NCBI GenBank assembly: GCA_003010405.1
Contig: PJLO01000001.1
Location: 33,009-97,008 of the forward strand
DNA from: Acidobacteriota bacterium
Lineage (GTDB): Bacteria > Acidobacteriota > Terriglobia > Terriglobales > Acidobacteriaceae
Direction of reading: 5' to 3'
Length of the DNA stretch: 64,000 nt
The stretch's first letter is position 1. The number at the start of each line of letters is the position of its first letter. Positions 28,557 through 37,549 of this stretch are shown here, one piece after another. The notes under the pieces are model-generated. The model saw nothing but the letters and a program-made list of their open reading frames with translations. It searched no databases and was not told the origin of the DNA. Both the position numbers and the translations under genes were made by a program.

Positions 28557-29649
28557 ATTGAGCTCCTACTCCCGCCGCAGCCATCCCGCAAACGTAGCCG
28601 GTGAGAATTGCTATGGCGTTGCCAGCGTGCGCAGGGGTGTTCTGGAGAATCGCGCCCGCGGCAAAAATGTTGTCTGCAATGACCGCACCCGTCGAGTCGA
28701 CTGGACGCAGATCAGTGGTGAAGCTAAATGAAGGCGTGGGCAGCAGTTTTCCAGAGAACTGTCCGGTGGCGAGAATCAACGTCTCCGAGGTAATCTTCTG
28801 CGGCCTCCCTGGAGTTTCCAGCAGAACGCCTTTGCAACGCCCCTCTTTAATCAGAAGCTGCTGGATCGGAAAGCCCAGGAAGAACTCCACTCCGATCTTG
28901 CGCAGATGCACCTCCAGGCGATTGAAGAGCCTCAGGCCCGGAATGGAGGGTGGCAGTGTAGGTATTTCGCAGATCATGCAGCCGAGCTCCCTTTCCAGCC
29001 ATTCGATCTCCTTTCGTCCCGACTTGAGACCCAGAATTCCCGGTAGAGCAATCAGGTCCACATTGGATGCAATCGGCTTGAGTGCGTTCCTCAGCTCTTC
29101 ACGGAAGCGCGGCTCGCGGTCATAGCGATGGCCAAACCGCAGCGTCCCCGGAATCGCACCCGGCTCGACTGAGAGCGCTATCTCCTTTGCAACATAGGCG
29201 GCAGACTGACCGAGATCGCTCGCGTGAGTCGCAAGCCGCTCCGCAATAAACTGGCTATTGAACGAGGACAGCCCCTTGATGCCGACCACCGCAACCTCAT
29301 TCGACGCTGAAGGATCGCCATTCCACATGTAGAACGGGGCCAAGGAGACTGCCTGAAAACTGCCCAGAATCGTAGGAATGTACCGGTGCTCGTCAATCGC
29401 GCCATAGAAGCCACATCCTGCGAGGTCCGTGAGCTTGCAGAAGAAAGCAATAGCTTCCGCCAGGGATGGCGTTTTGCTATTCATGTTCTGAATCTCGACG
29501 CAGCCTGCGCCAAATACAAAAGTGCCAGGCCCCGAGCTGACGAGCGCAACCCGAAGTCCGCGACTTGCGGCCGCAGCGGCGCTGGTAAGTCCGGCAACTC
29601 CCGCACCCGCGATGATCACATCGAAGTGATTGCTTGCCACGTTGCTCAC
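28534..29649 (-). CDS. glpB: Anaerobic-type glycerol-3-phosphate dehydrogenase subunit B
   Basis: A flavoprotein-like subunit of 371 residues with a Rossmann motif DVIIAGAGVAGLTSAAAAAS at the N terminus and a C-terminal flavin-binding segment IFAAGAILQNTPAHAG. It pairs with GlpA and GlpC in the membrane-associated glycerol-3-phosphate dehydrogenase. The GTG at 29649 overlaps the glpA stop by four bases (GTGA), a classic coupled start with GAGG seven bases before it; a second GTG at 29640 with AGGTGA in front is almost as good. A longer frame to 29754 is glpA in another phase. GlpB homologues outside proteobacteria are less common, so the call leans partly on context. Confidence 0.87.
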   Translation of the reverse strand: MSNVASNHFDVIIAGAGVAGLTSAAAAASRGLRVALVSSGPGTFVFGAGCVEIQNMNSKTPSLAEAIAFFCKLTDLAGCGFYGAIDEHRYIPTILGSFQAVSLAPFYMWNGDPSASNEVAVVGIKGLSSFNSQFIAERLATHASDLGQSAAYVAKEIALSVEPGAIPGTLRFGHRYDREPRFREELRNALKPIASNVDLIALPGILGLKSGRKEIEWLERELGCMICEIPTLPPSIPGLRLFNRLEVHLRKIGVEFFLGFPIQQLLIKEGRCKGVLLETPGRPQKITSETLILATGQFSGKLLPTPSFSFTTDLRPVDSTGAVIADNIFAAGAILQNTPAHAGNAIAILTGYVCGMAAAGVGAQYAQGSQG

Positions 29650-31268
29650 CTGCCTTCCTCTTCGTGGAAGTTGTAGGAGACGCCGAACAAGTCGCGGCTC
29701 AGGTAGAGCTGCTCTACCTGCTTTCCCTGATTGATCCAGGACTGCCCCTTCCAACGTTCATCCAGATACTGTTCAAACTGCGCGCAGGCTTCGGCAGCGC
29801 TCCAGCGCTGCATCTGGAAACCAGCGAGCATAGCCCTGTACCCACAGAATGTCCCCTGACAGGGACCAAACCCCAGGCGCGTGCGCCTTCCTACGTCGGT
29901 GATCGTCTTGGCCGGAATCAGAGTTTCGTCTCCAAGCACATACTCCAACTCGGCGCGGGTCACCTGTTCGCACTCACAGACCACCTCAGCCAGTTCGGGG
30001 CGCTCCTTGATGGCTTTGACGATCTTTACCAGGTTCGCGCCTAGCCGCCGCTCAGCCTTCTCGGCAACAGGGCGAGCAAGCAACAGAAGCGCAGTCTGAA
30101 ATGCCGCTTTGTCACGCCGTGGACGCAACAAAACCTCGTGAGTTGAGCAGGGCTCATGCACACCGAGTTTTTTACTCACCAGATCGCAGACCGCCTTGGC
30201 CATCAGACGGTAGGTAGTCAACTTGCCGCCGACGATGGAAACGAAACCCTTCACGTTTTCAATCGATTCGTGATCGAGCAGCGCAAAACCGCGGCTGATC
30301 TCGCGACCTCCCGCGCCGCTGACGCTCTTGGGAGCATAGAGAGGGCGAACCCCAGAGAAGCTCCGGAGCACGCGCGCCTCCGCCAGAGCCGGAACCAGCT
30401 CAGTGCCGAGTCTAAGAAGATATTGGATCTCTTCCGGTGAAACCGTCAGTCCTTCAGGCCCCGGAACCGTGATGGAACTCGTCCCCAGAATGCAGACCGG
30501 CCCTGCCGGAACCAGAATGTCGGCGTCCCCGGGCTTGCGGCAACGATTGATCACTCTTGATGACAACCGATGATTCAGTACCAGCAACGTTCCCTTATCA
30601 CAGCGAACTGGGACTTCCACACCGGCCATTTGAGCAACCTTTTCGGCCCAGCCTCCCGCGGCATTGATGACCATGTCGCAGGAAATATAGTCTTGTTCGC
30701 CTGTCAGCGTGTCGCGATACCGGACACCTTTTACCTTGCCGTGATCGATATCAATCGCGTTGACCTGGCAATAAGTCTTGAACTTTGCGCCGCGAGCCAC
30801 CGCCGATTCAATATTCGACAGCGTGAGCTGAAAGACGTCCACGTGAGCGTCGGGACAGGTAAATGCTCCAACAATGTCCGGTGGCAAGTTCGGTTCGAGT
30901 TCGAGTGCCTCGTCCGCCGAAAGACGTTTAGTGGAAATTCCAATGTGTTTGCAGGAGTCGAACCACTGGTCAAAGAATTTCGGGTCGTCCTGGTGGCACT
31001 TAACGAAGAGGCCGCCTGTAGCTTCGACACAATGCGGCGCAATGTGCTTGATGATTTTATTCTCTTCAAGACATTCCTTCGCCGCTTCCGCATCCTTAAC
31101 GGCGTAGCGACCGCCGGAATGCAGCAGTCCGTGGCAGCGCCCGGTGGCGCCGTTGGCCAGATCCTTCTGCTCCAAAAGGACCGCCGGAATCTGGCGCAGT
31201 GACAAATCCCAAAGAATTCCTGCACCTGTGGCGCCCCCTCCGATGATTACGACTTGTGTCCTTTCCAT
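29646..31268 (-). CDS. glpA: Glycerol-3-phosphate dehydrogenase, FAD subunit (GlpA type)
   Basis: A 540-residue FAD enzyme oxidising sn-glycerol 3-phosphate to dihydroxyacetone phosphate. N-terminal motif [20 protein letters not shown], the substrate-region HGLLHSGGRYAVKD and VSIVGGKLTTYRLMAK are family landmarks. After the DAO domain a C-terminal BFD-like [2Fe-2S] region is present (VVCECEQVTR, then GFGPCQGTFCGYR), which marks GlpA rather than GlpD. ATG 31268 is favoured by AGGAGAG six bases upstream; the longer frame to 31307 lacks this. First gene of glpABC. With the GlpD domain encoded 7 kb away, the cell has two respiratory routes for the same reaction. Confidence 0.93.
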   Translation of the reverse strand: MERTQVVIIGGGATGAGILWDLSLRQIPAVLLEQKDLANGATGRCHGLLHSGGRYAVKDAEAAKECLEENKIIKHIAPHCVEATGGLFVKCHQDDPKFFDQWFDSCKHIGISTKRLSADEALELEPNLPPDIVGAFTCPDAHVDVFQLTLSNIESAVARGAKFKTYCQVNAIDIDHGKVKGVRYRDTLTGEQDYISCDMVINAAGGWAEKVAQMAGVEVPVRCDKGTLLVLNHRLSSRVINRCRKPGDADILVPAGPVCILGTSSITVPGPEGLTVSPEEIQYLLRLGTELVPALAEARVLRSFSGVRPLYAPKSVSGAGGREISRGFALLDHESIENVKGFVSIVGGKLTTYRLMAKAVCDLVSKKLGVHEPCSTHEVLLRPRRDKAAFQTALLLLARPVAEKAERRLGANLVKIVKAIKERPELAEVVCECEQVTRAELEYVLGDETLIPAKTITDVGRRTRLGFGPCQGTFCGYRAMLAGFQMQRWSAAEACAQFEQYLDERWKGQSWINQGKQVEQLYLSRDLFGVSYNFHEEEGR

Positions 31269-31845
31269 GACTTCTCTCCTGCAACAAGACCTGCGCGTCG
31301 CTTCCACCGGAACGGGGCCAAGCCCTGATTGAAGTCGCGAGCGAGCAAGTTGTTAGAGAAGGAGGAGGCACTCAAGAGAAGCGAAAACGTATCTCAAAAA
31401 ATCCAAGATGCGATCCATGTTCTCTGAGAGGACATAACGGCCGTGTGGACTTCGTTAGCTCGCGCCCTTGGGGGGACGTACTTAGAGTGAGCAGCTTGCA
31501 TTGCAGGGCACCGGCCGCAACGACGTAGATCCACACCCCGATGAGCCCACGGCCCTCCCGGGTTCAATGTCTCTAAACGGCACTCAGTCACCCGCACGTG
31601 CTTTCTCATAAGCTCTTCACGTAGCGGCGTGAAAAACACCAACCACCGGAAGCTTGCCTCTAAGTCGCACAAAAGTCAACTCAGAATCAACGCTCATCGT
31701 TGCGTTTGTCGTACGGATTTGCCCTCAAAGATAGCGATTTCGCACCTGGGTTACACGCGGGTTTGTCTATTTTGCAAAACAGCCTTACAACAGCGACCGA
31801 AGCTTTGTGCGCTGTCGGTTCGCGTTGCTTTTCGCTGCCCAATCC
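31269..31845 (-). other. 577-base gap between glpA and pgsA: divergent promoters and a possible structured RNA
   Basis: No convincing protein gene. A 92-codon minus-strand frame (31394-31672) is open but has no recognisable composition. Within the gap, on the minus strand, three nested helices can be drawn: GTGTGGA/TCCACAC (31530-31536 with 31443-31449), CGTTGC/GC(T)AACG (31517-31522 with 31453-31459) and GTGCCC/GGGCGC (31506-31511 with 31462-31467). The last uses a G-U pair on the minus strand but would be a C-A mismatch on the plus strand, which favours a minus-strand RNA in the glpA leader. Function unknown. Confidence 0.35.
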
Positions 31846-32520
31846 ATGATAATTCGGGGAGATTTCCTTACTTCTGGACGGGTTGCGTTGCTTAATCTGC
31901 CGAATTCGATCACTTTGAGCAGAATCGCCTGCATCCCCTTTTTCATGTGGGTTCTTTCCAGCAGTATTTTTGCGCCCGGGCAGCAGGAATTGCTGGCCGC
32001 TGGTATTTTTATCCTTGCTTCTATTACCGATGGACTCGACGGGTATCTGGCGCGGAAGCACGGCCAGATCAGCAGCATGGGAATTCTGCTGGACCCGATG
32101 GCAGACAAGCTCCTCGTAGCCGCTGGTTTGATTCTTCTTGTACGTTACACGCCCAACCTCATGCCGCCCTGGATCGTTGTTTTGGTGCTGGGACGCGAAT
32201 TCCTGATCACGGTGCTTCGGAGCGTTGCCGCAACCGAAGGTTTCGCGATTCAGGCGCGAGAGCTCGGCAAGTTAAAGATGGTCTTGCAGATCATTGCCAT
32301 AGTGGCTGCGATCCTTTCTCACCGTTGGTATGAGTGGAACTTCTTCGGCTTCATTTTGGGACTCAAGCTCATTGCTCACATTTCGATCTGGTTCATGCTC
32401 GCGGTGACGATACTCTCTGCCGTAGATTACTTTGTGGCATTCTGGAGTCGCGTAGACCACTCGGTAAACCGTCACGCTGCGTCGAAGAAGACCGCCAGCT
32501 CCACTCCTCCGACAGCCTGA
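31846..32520 (+). CDS. pgsA: CDP-diacylglycerol--glycerol-3-phosphate 3-phosphatidyltransferase
   Basis: About 224 residues with four to five hydrophobic helices. The CDP-alcohol phosphotransferase signature D(G)xxDGxxAR...G...D...D is complete in TDGLDGYLARKHGQISSMG followed by ILLDPMADK. It makes phosphatidylglycerophosphate from CDP-diacylglycerol and glycerol 3-phosphate in the inner membrane. The start is uncertain: ATG 31846 is used, the frame opens at 31807, and the typical N terminus (LNLPNSITLSRIACIP) begins about 15 codons further on. It lies among glycerol genes but points the other way, and it competes with them for glycerol 3-phosphate. Confidence 0.92.
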   Translation: MIIRGDFLTSGRVALLNLPNSITLSRIACIPFFMWVLSSSIFAPGQQELLAAGIFILASITDGLDGYLARKHGQISSMGILLDPMADKLLVAAGLILLVRYTPNLMPPWIVVLVLGREFLITVLRSVAATEGFAIQARELGKLKMVLQIIAIVAAILSHRWYEWNFFGFILGLKLIAHISIWFMLAVTILSAVDYFVAFWSRVDHSVNRHAASKKTASSTPPTA

Positions 32521-32526
32521 TTCGAT

Positions 32527-33051
32527 TTACTTACTTTTCCCCTCCAGTACCTGCAGAACGCCCTTCATAAACTCGGGCAGGTCGTCAGGATTCCGGCTGC
32601 TTACAAAATTGCGGTCAATCACTACTGGCGCACTTTCAAAAAATGCGCCGGCGTTAATCAGATCGTCCTTAATGCCAAGGCTGCCAGTTACCCTCACGCC
32701 GCTGTACACACAACTGGAGATCGCCATCCATCCGCCATGGCAAATGGCAGCAATCAATTTGCCGGATTGATGAAACTCTCCAATCAGCCTCTTCACCCTG
32801 ATGTCGCGCCGCAGTTTGTCAGGTGCCCATCCACCCACCAAAATGACTCCCAAGAAATTGTCCGATTTCATGTCTGCAATTGCCGCATCGCTCATACACG
32901 GATACCCGTGCTTGCCAATGTATTTGTTCCCTGCCTTGGGACCGGCCACTACTACCTGATACCCGGCCTCCTGCAAACGATACTTCGGGTACATAAGTTC
33001 CATGTCTTCGTAAGCGTCTTCGATGAATATGAGTACGGATTTTTCCGCCAT
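32527..33051 (-). CDS. DJ-1/PfpI-family protein
   Basis: A 174-residue protein of the DJ-1/PfpI superfamily. The nucleophile elbow is LIAAICHGGWMAIS with the reactive Cys followed by His; the acidic partner would be Glu in IFIEDAYEDMELMYP. Family functions include protease/chaperone-like and glyoxalase-type (methylglyoxal or glyoxal to hydroxy acid) activities. GAGGAGA stands before ATG 33051. It is the last gene of the dihydroxyacetone kinase run, 12 bases after the dhaM-type gene, so detoxifying methylglyoxal that arises from triose phosphates is a reasonable but unproven role. Confidence 0.85.
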   Translation of the reverse strand: MAEKSVLIFIEDAYEDMELMYPKYRLQEAGYQVVVAGPKAGNKYIGKHGYPCMSDAAIADMKSDNFLGVILVGGWAPDKLRRDIRVKRLIGEFHQSGKLIAAICHGGWMAISSCVYSGVRVTGSLGIKDDLINAGAFFESAPVVIDRNFVSSRNPDDLPEFMKGVLQVLEGKSK

Positions 33052-33063
33052 TTTAAAATCTCC

Positions 33064-35595
33064 TCAGTGTTCCCTCTGTAGGAAACCGCCAGCCAACTTC
33101 CGTACATTCGCGCTATTATCCATCTTCATGGCGTCTGCCGCCAGTGTCTGCAGCTCTCCAATTGAGAATCTACGTACTTGAGCCTTTATGGCCGCGACCT
33201 GGTTCGGCCTCACGCTGAGTGATCGCACGCCTGCCCCAACCATGAGTGCCGCCGCAACAGGGTCCGACGCCGCGTCACCGCAAACCGATACATGGCAGCC
33301 AACGGCGTCGGCTCCCTTGCAAATGAGCTGAATGCTACGCAGCACGGCTGGGTGTGTCGTGTCCTGCAGCGGAGCCAGATCGGCATTTCCGCGCTCGGCA
33401 GCCATCACGTATTGCGTAAGGTCGTTGGTGCCGATGCTGAAGAAGTCCGCAATTTGTGCGAAGCGCTCGGCGAGTAACGCTGCCGCCGGGACCTCCACCA
33501 TCATCCCCAGTTTCACCGGCCAGCAGTGCGGTTTTCCCTCTCGCTCCAGCGCGGCGTGCGCATCGTCTGCGAATATGCGCGCCTGCTGCAACTCTTCAGG
33601 ACTGGTCACCATCGGAAACATGATCCACACATCGTGGGAATTCGCCGAGCCCGAACGCAGGATAGCCTTGAGATTTGAGAGGAAGAACGCCGGGTGCCGG
33701 AATGAGAGGCGCAAACCGCGCACTCCAAGAAATGGATTGTGTTCTTCCGCCACTGGCAGATAGGACAGCGGCTTGTCCGCGCCCACGTCAGGTGTGCGGA
33801 TCACCACCGGACCAGGCCCCATCCCAGCCAAAACTGAGATCAGCGAAGCCGTCTGCTCGTCTTCGGTGGGCATCTGCTTGCTCTTCAAATAGACGAACTC
33901 CGTACGCAGCAATCCCACGCCTTCAGCCCCGTTTTCGCGGGCCTGAACAGCATCGGCAGCATTGCCCACATTCGCCAGAATCTCGATGCGCTGCCCATCA
34001 CGCGTAAATGCAGGGTCGCGCTTCGCGCTTTCCAAAGCCGCACGCTCACTAAGCAACTGCTCCTGGCGCTCGCGAACCTTTTTCAACTCGGATTCCGAAG
34101 GATCAATCCATACCTCGCCGCTCGCTCCGTCGATGGCCACCACGGTTTCAGGGCCGAGCTGAGCGCTGTTTACGCCACCAGCCCCAACCACCATGGGAAT
34201 TCCCAGTGTTCGCATCAGGATCGCCGCATGAGCGGTTGCGCTTCCTGCGCTTGCCAAAACGCCCAGCACGCACTTCGGATCGCAGGCCATCGCCTCGCTG
34301 GGCAGCAGTTCGGTGGTTACCAGAATGGCCGGAGGGTCAGGCTGGATTTTTGCAATCTGGCTCTCGCCGACAATGGCGCGCAGTACGCTCGCGGAGATAT
34401 CCCGCACATCTGCCGCTCTTGCGCGCATGTACTCATCTTCCATTTCGGAGTAGGAGGACGCCAGCTTCGCGCTCTCTTCGCGCCACGCACGCGCAGCTGA
34501 TACCTTCTGCACGGAAATTTTCGAGCGCACCGCATCAAGCAGAACCGGATCACTGAGGATGAGCGCCTGAGCAGCGAGAATTTCGGCGGCAGCGCCGCGC
34601 GGAGCGGCCTCGCTCTTAAGATCCTTCGCTACCTGCGCGAGAGCGTTGCTCAATTTTTCCAGCTCTTCTTTCGGTGAACCTTGCTCTCCCTCATCAGCTA
34701 AGGGAATCGCCGCATTCAATGCAAGAGCACGCCCGATAGCAATTCCTTCAGAAGCCCCAACGCCTCCCAACGCACCTTGCCTGAGCGGCTGTGCAGCAGC
34801 GGATTTCGCAGGCGCGGCAGGCAGGGGAACTTCCGATTCCGCCGCCTCGCCGAAGTGCATCGCGGCCAGTTGCTTCAAGTGTTCCGCAGCCTGCTCAGCA
34901 TCCGCACCGCATATGCTGAAGCGAACGCTGTCGCCCTTACGCGCTTGCAGCAGGCTAACTCCGGTAAGGCTGCGACCGGAAGAAGGCCCTCTATGTCCGG
35001 TCTGGTTTGTCAGCTGGACATCCGATTGGAAGCGGTTTACAAGCTGCACGAGCGTGGCGGCAGGACGCGCGTGGAGACCGTGCGGATTTTCGATTACAGC
35101 GTCGAATTCGACCAGGTTCTCATTCCCTGTCGGTGTGGCGACTGGTACTGGCGCTGCGCTTTGCGATTCCACACTGGCTCCGAGTTGTGCTGCTTTCGGA
35201 ACCAGCGCTGCATTCGCTTCCCGCACCACGTCATCGAGGCTCGCGCCCGCGCTCGCCTGGACCGCGGCGGAAATGGCGGCCTCCACAATTGGAGCGGGAC
35301 ACAAGCGCAGCTTCGTCCGCGGATCTGCAACAACCGAGGTATCCAGCAGTTCGAGCGCAGTCTCGGCGCTCAGGATGGCAGAGCCGAGGTCCATGAGAAC
35401 CACCGCCCCATCTCCTTCAAGGAAAGGTTGAAGAACTTCGGAAATATGTACAGCATCGGTTCCGAGTTCCTCGAAGTCTTCGCCAACTCCGGCAGCAATC
35501 GCGATCGGGAGATCTGGTCCCGCCATTTGAAGGACCAGTTCCCGAAGCGCCATCGCCAGTTTCTTACTATGAGAAACCAGAACGAGTCCGACCAT
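33064..35595 (-). CDS. dhaM: DhaM-HPr-Enzyme I fusion: complete phosphorelay for dihydroxyacetone kinase
   Basis: An 843-residue three-part phosphotransferase. Residues 1-130 are the EIIA(Man)-like DhaM domain with active His in LVLVSHSKKLA. Residues about 165-255 are HPr with active His in NPHGLHARPAATL. Residues about 275-835 are full Enzyme I: the phospho-His loop GSATAHAAILMRTLGIPMV, LLRTEFVYL, the PEP-site GMMVEVPAA, FFSIGTNDLTQYVM and VCGDAASDP with the catalytic Cys. E. coli DhaM carries only a shortened Enzyme I; here the PEP-binding part is present, so PEP could be used directly. It should rephosphorylate the ADP bound to DhaL. It lies 24 bases after dhaL with no clear Shine-Dalgarno. 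Confidence 0.92.
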   Translation of the reverse strand: MVGLVLVSHSKKLAMALRELVLQMAGPDLPIAIAAGVGEDFEELGTDAVHISEVLQPFLEGDGAVVLMDLGSAILSAETALELLDTSVVADPRTKLRLCPAPIVEAAISAAVQASAGASLDDVVREANAALVPKAAQLGASVESQSAAPVPVATPTGNENLVEFDAVIENPHGLHARPAATLVQLVNRFQSDVQLTNQTGHRGPSSGRSLTGVSLLQARKGDSVRFSICGADAEQAAEHLKQLAAMHFGEAAESEVPLPAAPAKSAAAQPLRQGALGGVGASEGIAIGRALALNAAIPLADEGEQGSPKEELEKLSNALAQVAKDLKSEAAPRGAAAEILAAQALILSDPVLLDAVRSKISVQKVSAARAWREESAKLASSYSEMEDEYMRARAADVRDISASVLRAIVGESQIAKIQPDPPAILVTTELLPSEAMACDPKCVLGVLASAGSATAHAAILMRTLGIPMVVGAGGVNSAQLGPETVVAIDGASGEVWIDPSESELKKVRERQEQLLSERAALESAKRDPAFTRDGQRIEILANVGNAADAVQARENGAEGVGLLRTEFVYLKSKQMPTEDEQTASLISVLAGMGPGPVVIRTPDVGADKPLSYLPVAEEHNPFLGVRGLRLSFRHPAFFLSNLKAILRSGSANSHDVWIMFPMVTSPEELQQARIFADDAHAALEREGKPHCWPVKLGMMVEVPAAALLAERFAQIADFFSIGTNDLTQYVMAAERGNADLAPLQDTTHPAVLRSIQLICKGADAVGCHVSVCGDAASDPVAAALMVGAGVRSLSVRPNQVAAIKAQVRRFSIGELQTLAADAMKMDNSANVRKLAGGFLQREH

Positions 35596-35619
35596 AAGAT
35601 TTATTTCAATCTAACAGCT

Positions 35620-36249
35620 TTAAGCTTTTGCACTGACTTCAGCTAATGACTCCATCAACAGAGCCGTGGAGGTTGCTCCCGGATCCTGGTGTCCGATGCT
35701 GCGCTCGCCGAGATAACTGGCACGGCCTTTGCGCGCAAGCAGCGGTATGGTCTTTACCGCAGCGTCGCGTGCTGTTTCGGCGGCGGCGCGAGTTGCCGCT
35801 GCGACGTCGCTGCCCGCGCCCTTCATGGTCTCAATTGCAGGAGTCAGCGCATCGACAATTGTCTTGTCGCCCAACTCCGCCTTGCCCCGCCGCTTGATGT
35901 CGGCAAGTCCCGCTTCGAGAATTGAAACCAGCATCGCGGCATCCAGTTCCTGCTTTCCAACTGTTTGTTTTCCCAACTCCAGGAAAAATCCACCGTACAG
36001 CGGCCCCGCTGCGCCGCCAACCGTGGATAGCAAAGTCATCCCGACGCTCTTAAACAAAGCGCCAATATCGGCGGGCGGATTTGTTTCCATTTTCTTTACG
36101 ACTGCCGAAAACCCGCGCGCCATATTTGCGCCATGATCACCATCGCCAATTGCCGCGTCCAAATCGCACAGCAACGCCGAATTTTTTTCAAGAGCAGCGG
36201 CGGCTGTCAGAATCCACGATCGCGCCTGCTCAAGCTTAAAGGTATCCAT
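35620..36249 (-). CDS. dhaL: Dihydroxyacetone kinase, ADP-binding subunit
   Basis: A 209-residue DhaL. The Mg-ADP-binding aspartates are in CDLDAAIGDGDHGANMARGF (about residues 28-47), and later landmarks are STVGGAAGPLYGGFF and GRASYLGERSIGHQDPGA. It phosphorylates dihydroxyacetone held on DhaK, using a bound ADP that is recharged by DhaM. ATG 36249 is used since the longer frame to 36405 has no similarity and AAAGAG lies upstream of this ATG. A 243-base gap separates it from dhaK, wide for genes of one complex, and holds an inverted repeat. Confidence 0.93.
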   Translation of the reverse strand: MDTFKLEQARSWILTAAAALEKNSALLCDLDAAIGDGDHGANMARGFSAVVKKMETNPPADIGALFKSVGMTLLSTVGGAAGPLYGGFFLELGKQTVGKQELDAAMLVSILEAGLADIKRRGKAELGDKTIVDALTPAIETMKGAGSDVAAATRAAAETARDAAVKTIPLLARKGRASYLGERSIGHQDPGATSTALLMESLAEVSAKA

Positions 36250-36422
36250 CTTGAACTCTTTCTTTTCCTGGACTAGACTCTCCCGCTGACAAGCTGCAGT
36301 CTTACCGGAGCTCCACAAGCAGACTAAATTACCACAAAGAGGCCCGAGCAAGTGAAAACACCGGCCATCTCCAGCCGATGTCAGGTCGGATACAGAAATT
36401 CTCAAAGTAAACGGAAAGAAAT

Positions 36423-36446
36423 GCGGTCGCAGGAATTCACGACCGC
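36423..36446 (-). repeat. Inverted repeat between dhaK and dhaL
   Basis: GCGGTCG (36423-36429) and CGACCGC (36440-36446), seven perfect pairs with a ten-base loop, about 45 bases after the dhaK stop codon. No U tract follows, so it is more likely an RNA-processing or stability hairpin, or an operator, than a terminator. The gap around it (36250-36492) has no gene. Confidence 0.5.
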
Positions 36447-36492
36447 GTTGTTCAATAGCTAGCAGCCCCAGTGCGGTTTTGTCCCGCCTCAG

Positions 36493-37494
36493 CTAGATTC
36501 CCCAGCGCAGGCCTGCAGTCTTGACCGGGGCGTCCCAGAGACTGATCAAGTTATCATTGGCACGCAACACTGTGATTGAGGTGCCGGCCATCTCCAGACT
36601 GGTGATATAGCTGCCGACCAGATTACGGACGATCTTCAGGCCGTGTTTCTCAGCGATCTGAGCTGCCCTGCGATAGACAATGTAGAGTTCAATGAGCGGC
36701 GTGCCACCCATTCCGTTCACGAACAAAATAATGCTTTCGCCACTCTTGAACGGAAGATCGCTAAGAATGGGTTCCATCAGCATTTGCGTGATCTCATCGG
36801 CGGAAGCCAGTGAAACGCGCTTACGTCCAGGCTCGCCGTGAATGCCAATCCCGACTTCCATCTCATTCTCGCCAAGCTCAAACGAAGGCTTGCCAGCGTG
36901 CGGGACAGTGCACGGTGTCAACGCCATACCCATGCTGCGACCGGTTGCGCGAATGCTATCGCCAAGCGCCTTGAGCTGAGCCAGATCCATTCCCTTCTCA
37001 GCCGCCGCGCCCAGCAGTTTTTCCATCAGAACCGTCAGCCCCACACCACGGCGCCCGGCAGTGTACAGACTGTCCTGTACGGCCACGTCGTCATCGGTGA
37101 GAACGCTAGCAACGTCAATCTTTTCTTCCCGCAGCATGTCCGCCGCAAGATCGAAGTTCATAACATCGCCTGTGTAGTTCTTGACGATATGGAGAATTCC
37201 AGCACCGCCATTAACGGCCTTGCTGGCTTCAAACATCTGGTCCGGAGTCGGACTGGTGAACACGTGTCCCGGGCAGGCTGCATCGAGCATCCCTAATCCA
37301 ACAAAACCGCCGTGCATTGGCTCGTGGCCACTACCGCCCCCCGAAACGAGTCCCACTTTGCCCTTAATTGGCGCATCTTTGCGTGCAACGTAGAAAGGGT
37401 CGAAGCTGACGCGAACAATATCGCCATGCGCTAGCTGAATTCCTTCCAGTTCCTCTCTAACAACATTTTCTGGAGAATTGATGAGCTTCTTCAT
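36493..37494 (-). CDS. dhaK: Dihydroxyacetone kinase, substrate-binding subunit
   Basis: A 333-residue DhaK. The substrate forms a hemiaminal with the His in GIGIHGEPG (about residue 219), which is present. Other landmarks are [20 protein letters not shown] (about 46-65), [20 protein letters not shown] and [19 protein letters not shown]. It binds dihydroxyacetone covalently for phosphorylation by DhaL. AAGGAGAG seven bases before ATG 37494 supports the start. It follows the channel gene by 55 bases, with a strong hairpin in between, and precedes dhaL. Length and motifs are those of the PTS-dependent kinase type, consistent with the DhaM fusion downstream. Confidence 0.95.
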   Translation of the reverse strand: MKKLINSPENVVREELEGIQLAHGDIVRVSFDPFYVARKDAPIKGKVGLVSGGGSGHEPMHGGFVGLGMLDAACPGHVFTSPTPDQMFEASKAVNGGAGILHIVKNYTGDVMNFDLAADMLREEKIDVASVLTDDDVAVQDSLYTAGRRGVGLTVLMEKLLGAAAEKGMDLAQLKALGDSIRATGRSMGMALTPCTVPHAGKPSFELGENEMEVGIGIHGEPGRKRVSLASADEITQMLMEPILSDLPFKSGESIILFVNGMGGTPLIELYIVYRRAAQIAEKHGLKIVRNLVGSYITSLEMAGTSITVLRANDNLISLWDAPVKTAGLRWGI

Positions 37495-37516
37495 GAAACT
37501 TCTCTCCTTGAAGAGC

Positions 37517-37540
37517 TGCGGCGCCCCTCAGAGCGCCGCA
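37517..37540 (-). repeat. GC-rich hairpin between the channel gene and dhaK
   Basis: TGCGGCGC (37517-37524) and GCGCCGCA (37533-37540) with an eight-base loop lie 9 bases after the stop codon of the channel gene. No U tract follows on the minus strand; the dhaK Shine-Dalgarno comes soon after. It may protect the upstream mRNA end or make dhaKLM expression differ from the upstream genes. Confidence 0.55.
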
Positions 37541-37549
37541 AATCTTTAC

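Noticed and set aside
31394..31672. 92-codon minus-strand frame upstream of glpA
   Set aside because: Composition is irregular and it overlaps a possible RNA structure; no start signal supports translation.
34646..35431. 261-codon plus-strand frame
   Set aside because: Antisense to the dhaM fusion, which has strong motifs throughout; the frame is an effect of GC-rich codon use.
36423..36446. Inverted repeat as terminator after dhaK
   Set aside because: No U tract on the minus strand, and the complex subunits dhaK and dhaL would be separated; kept only as a repeat.
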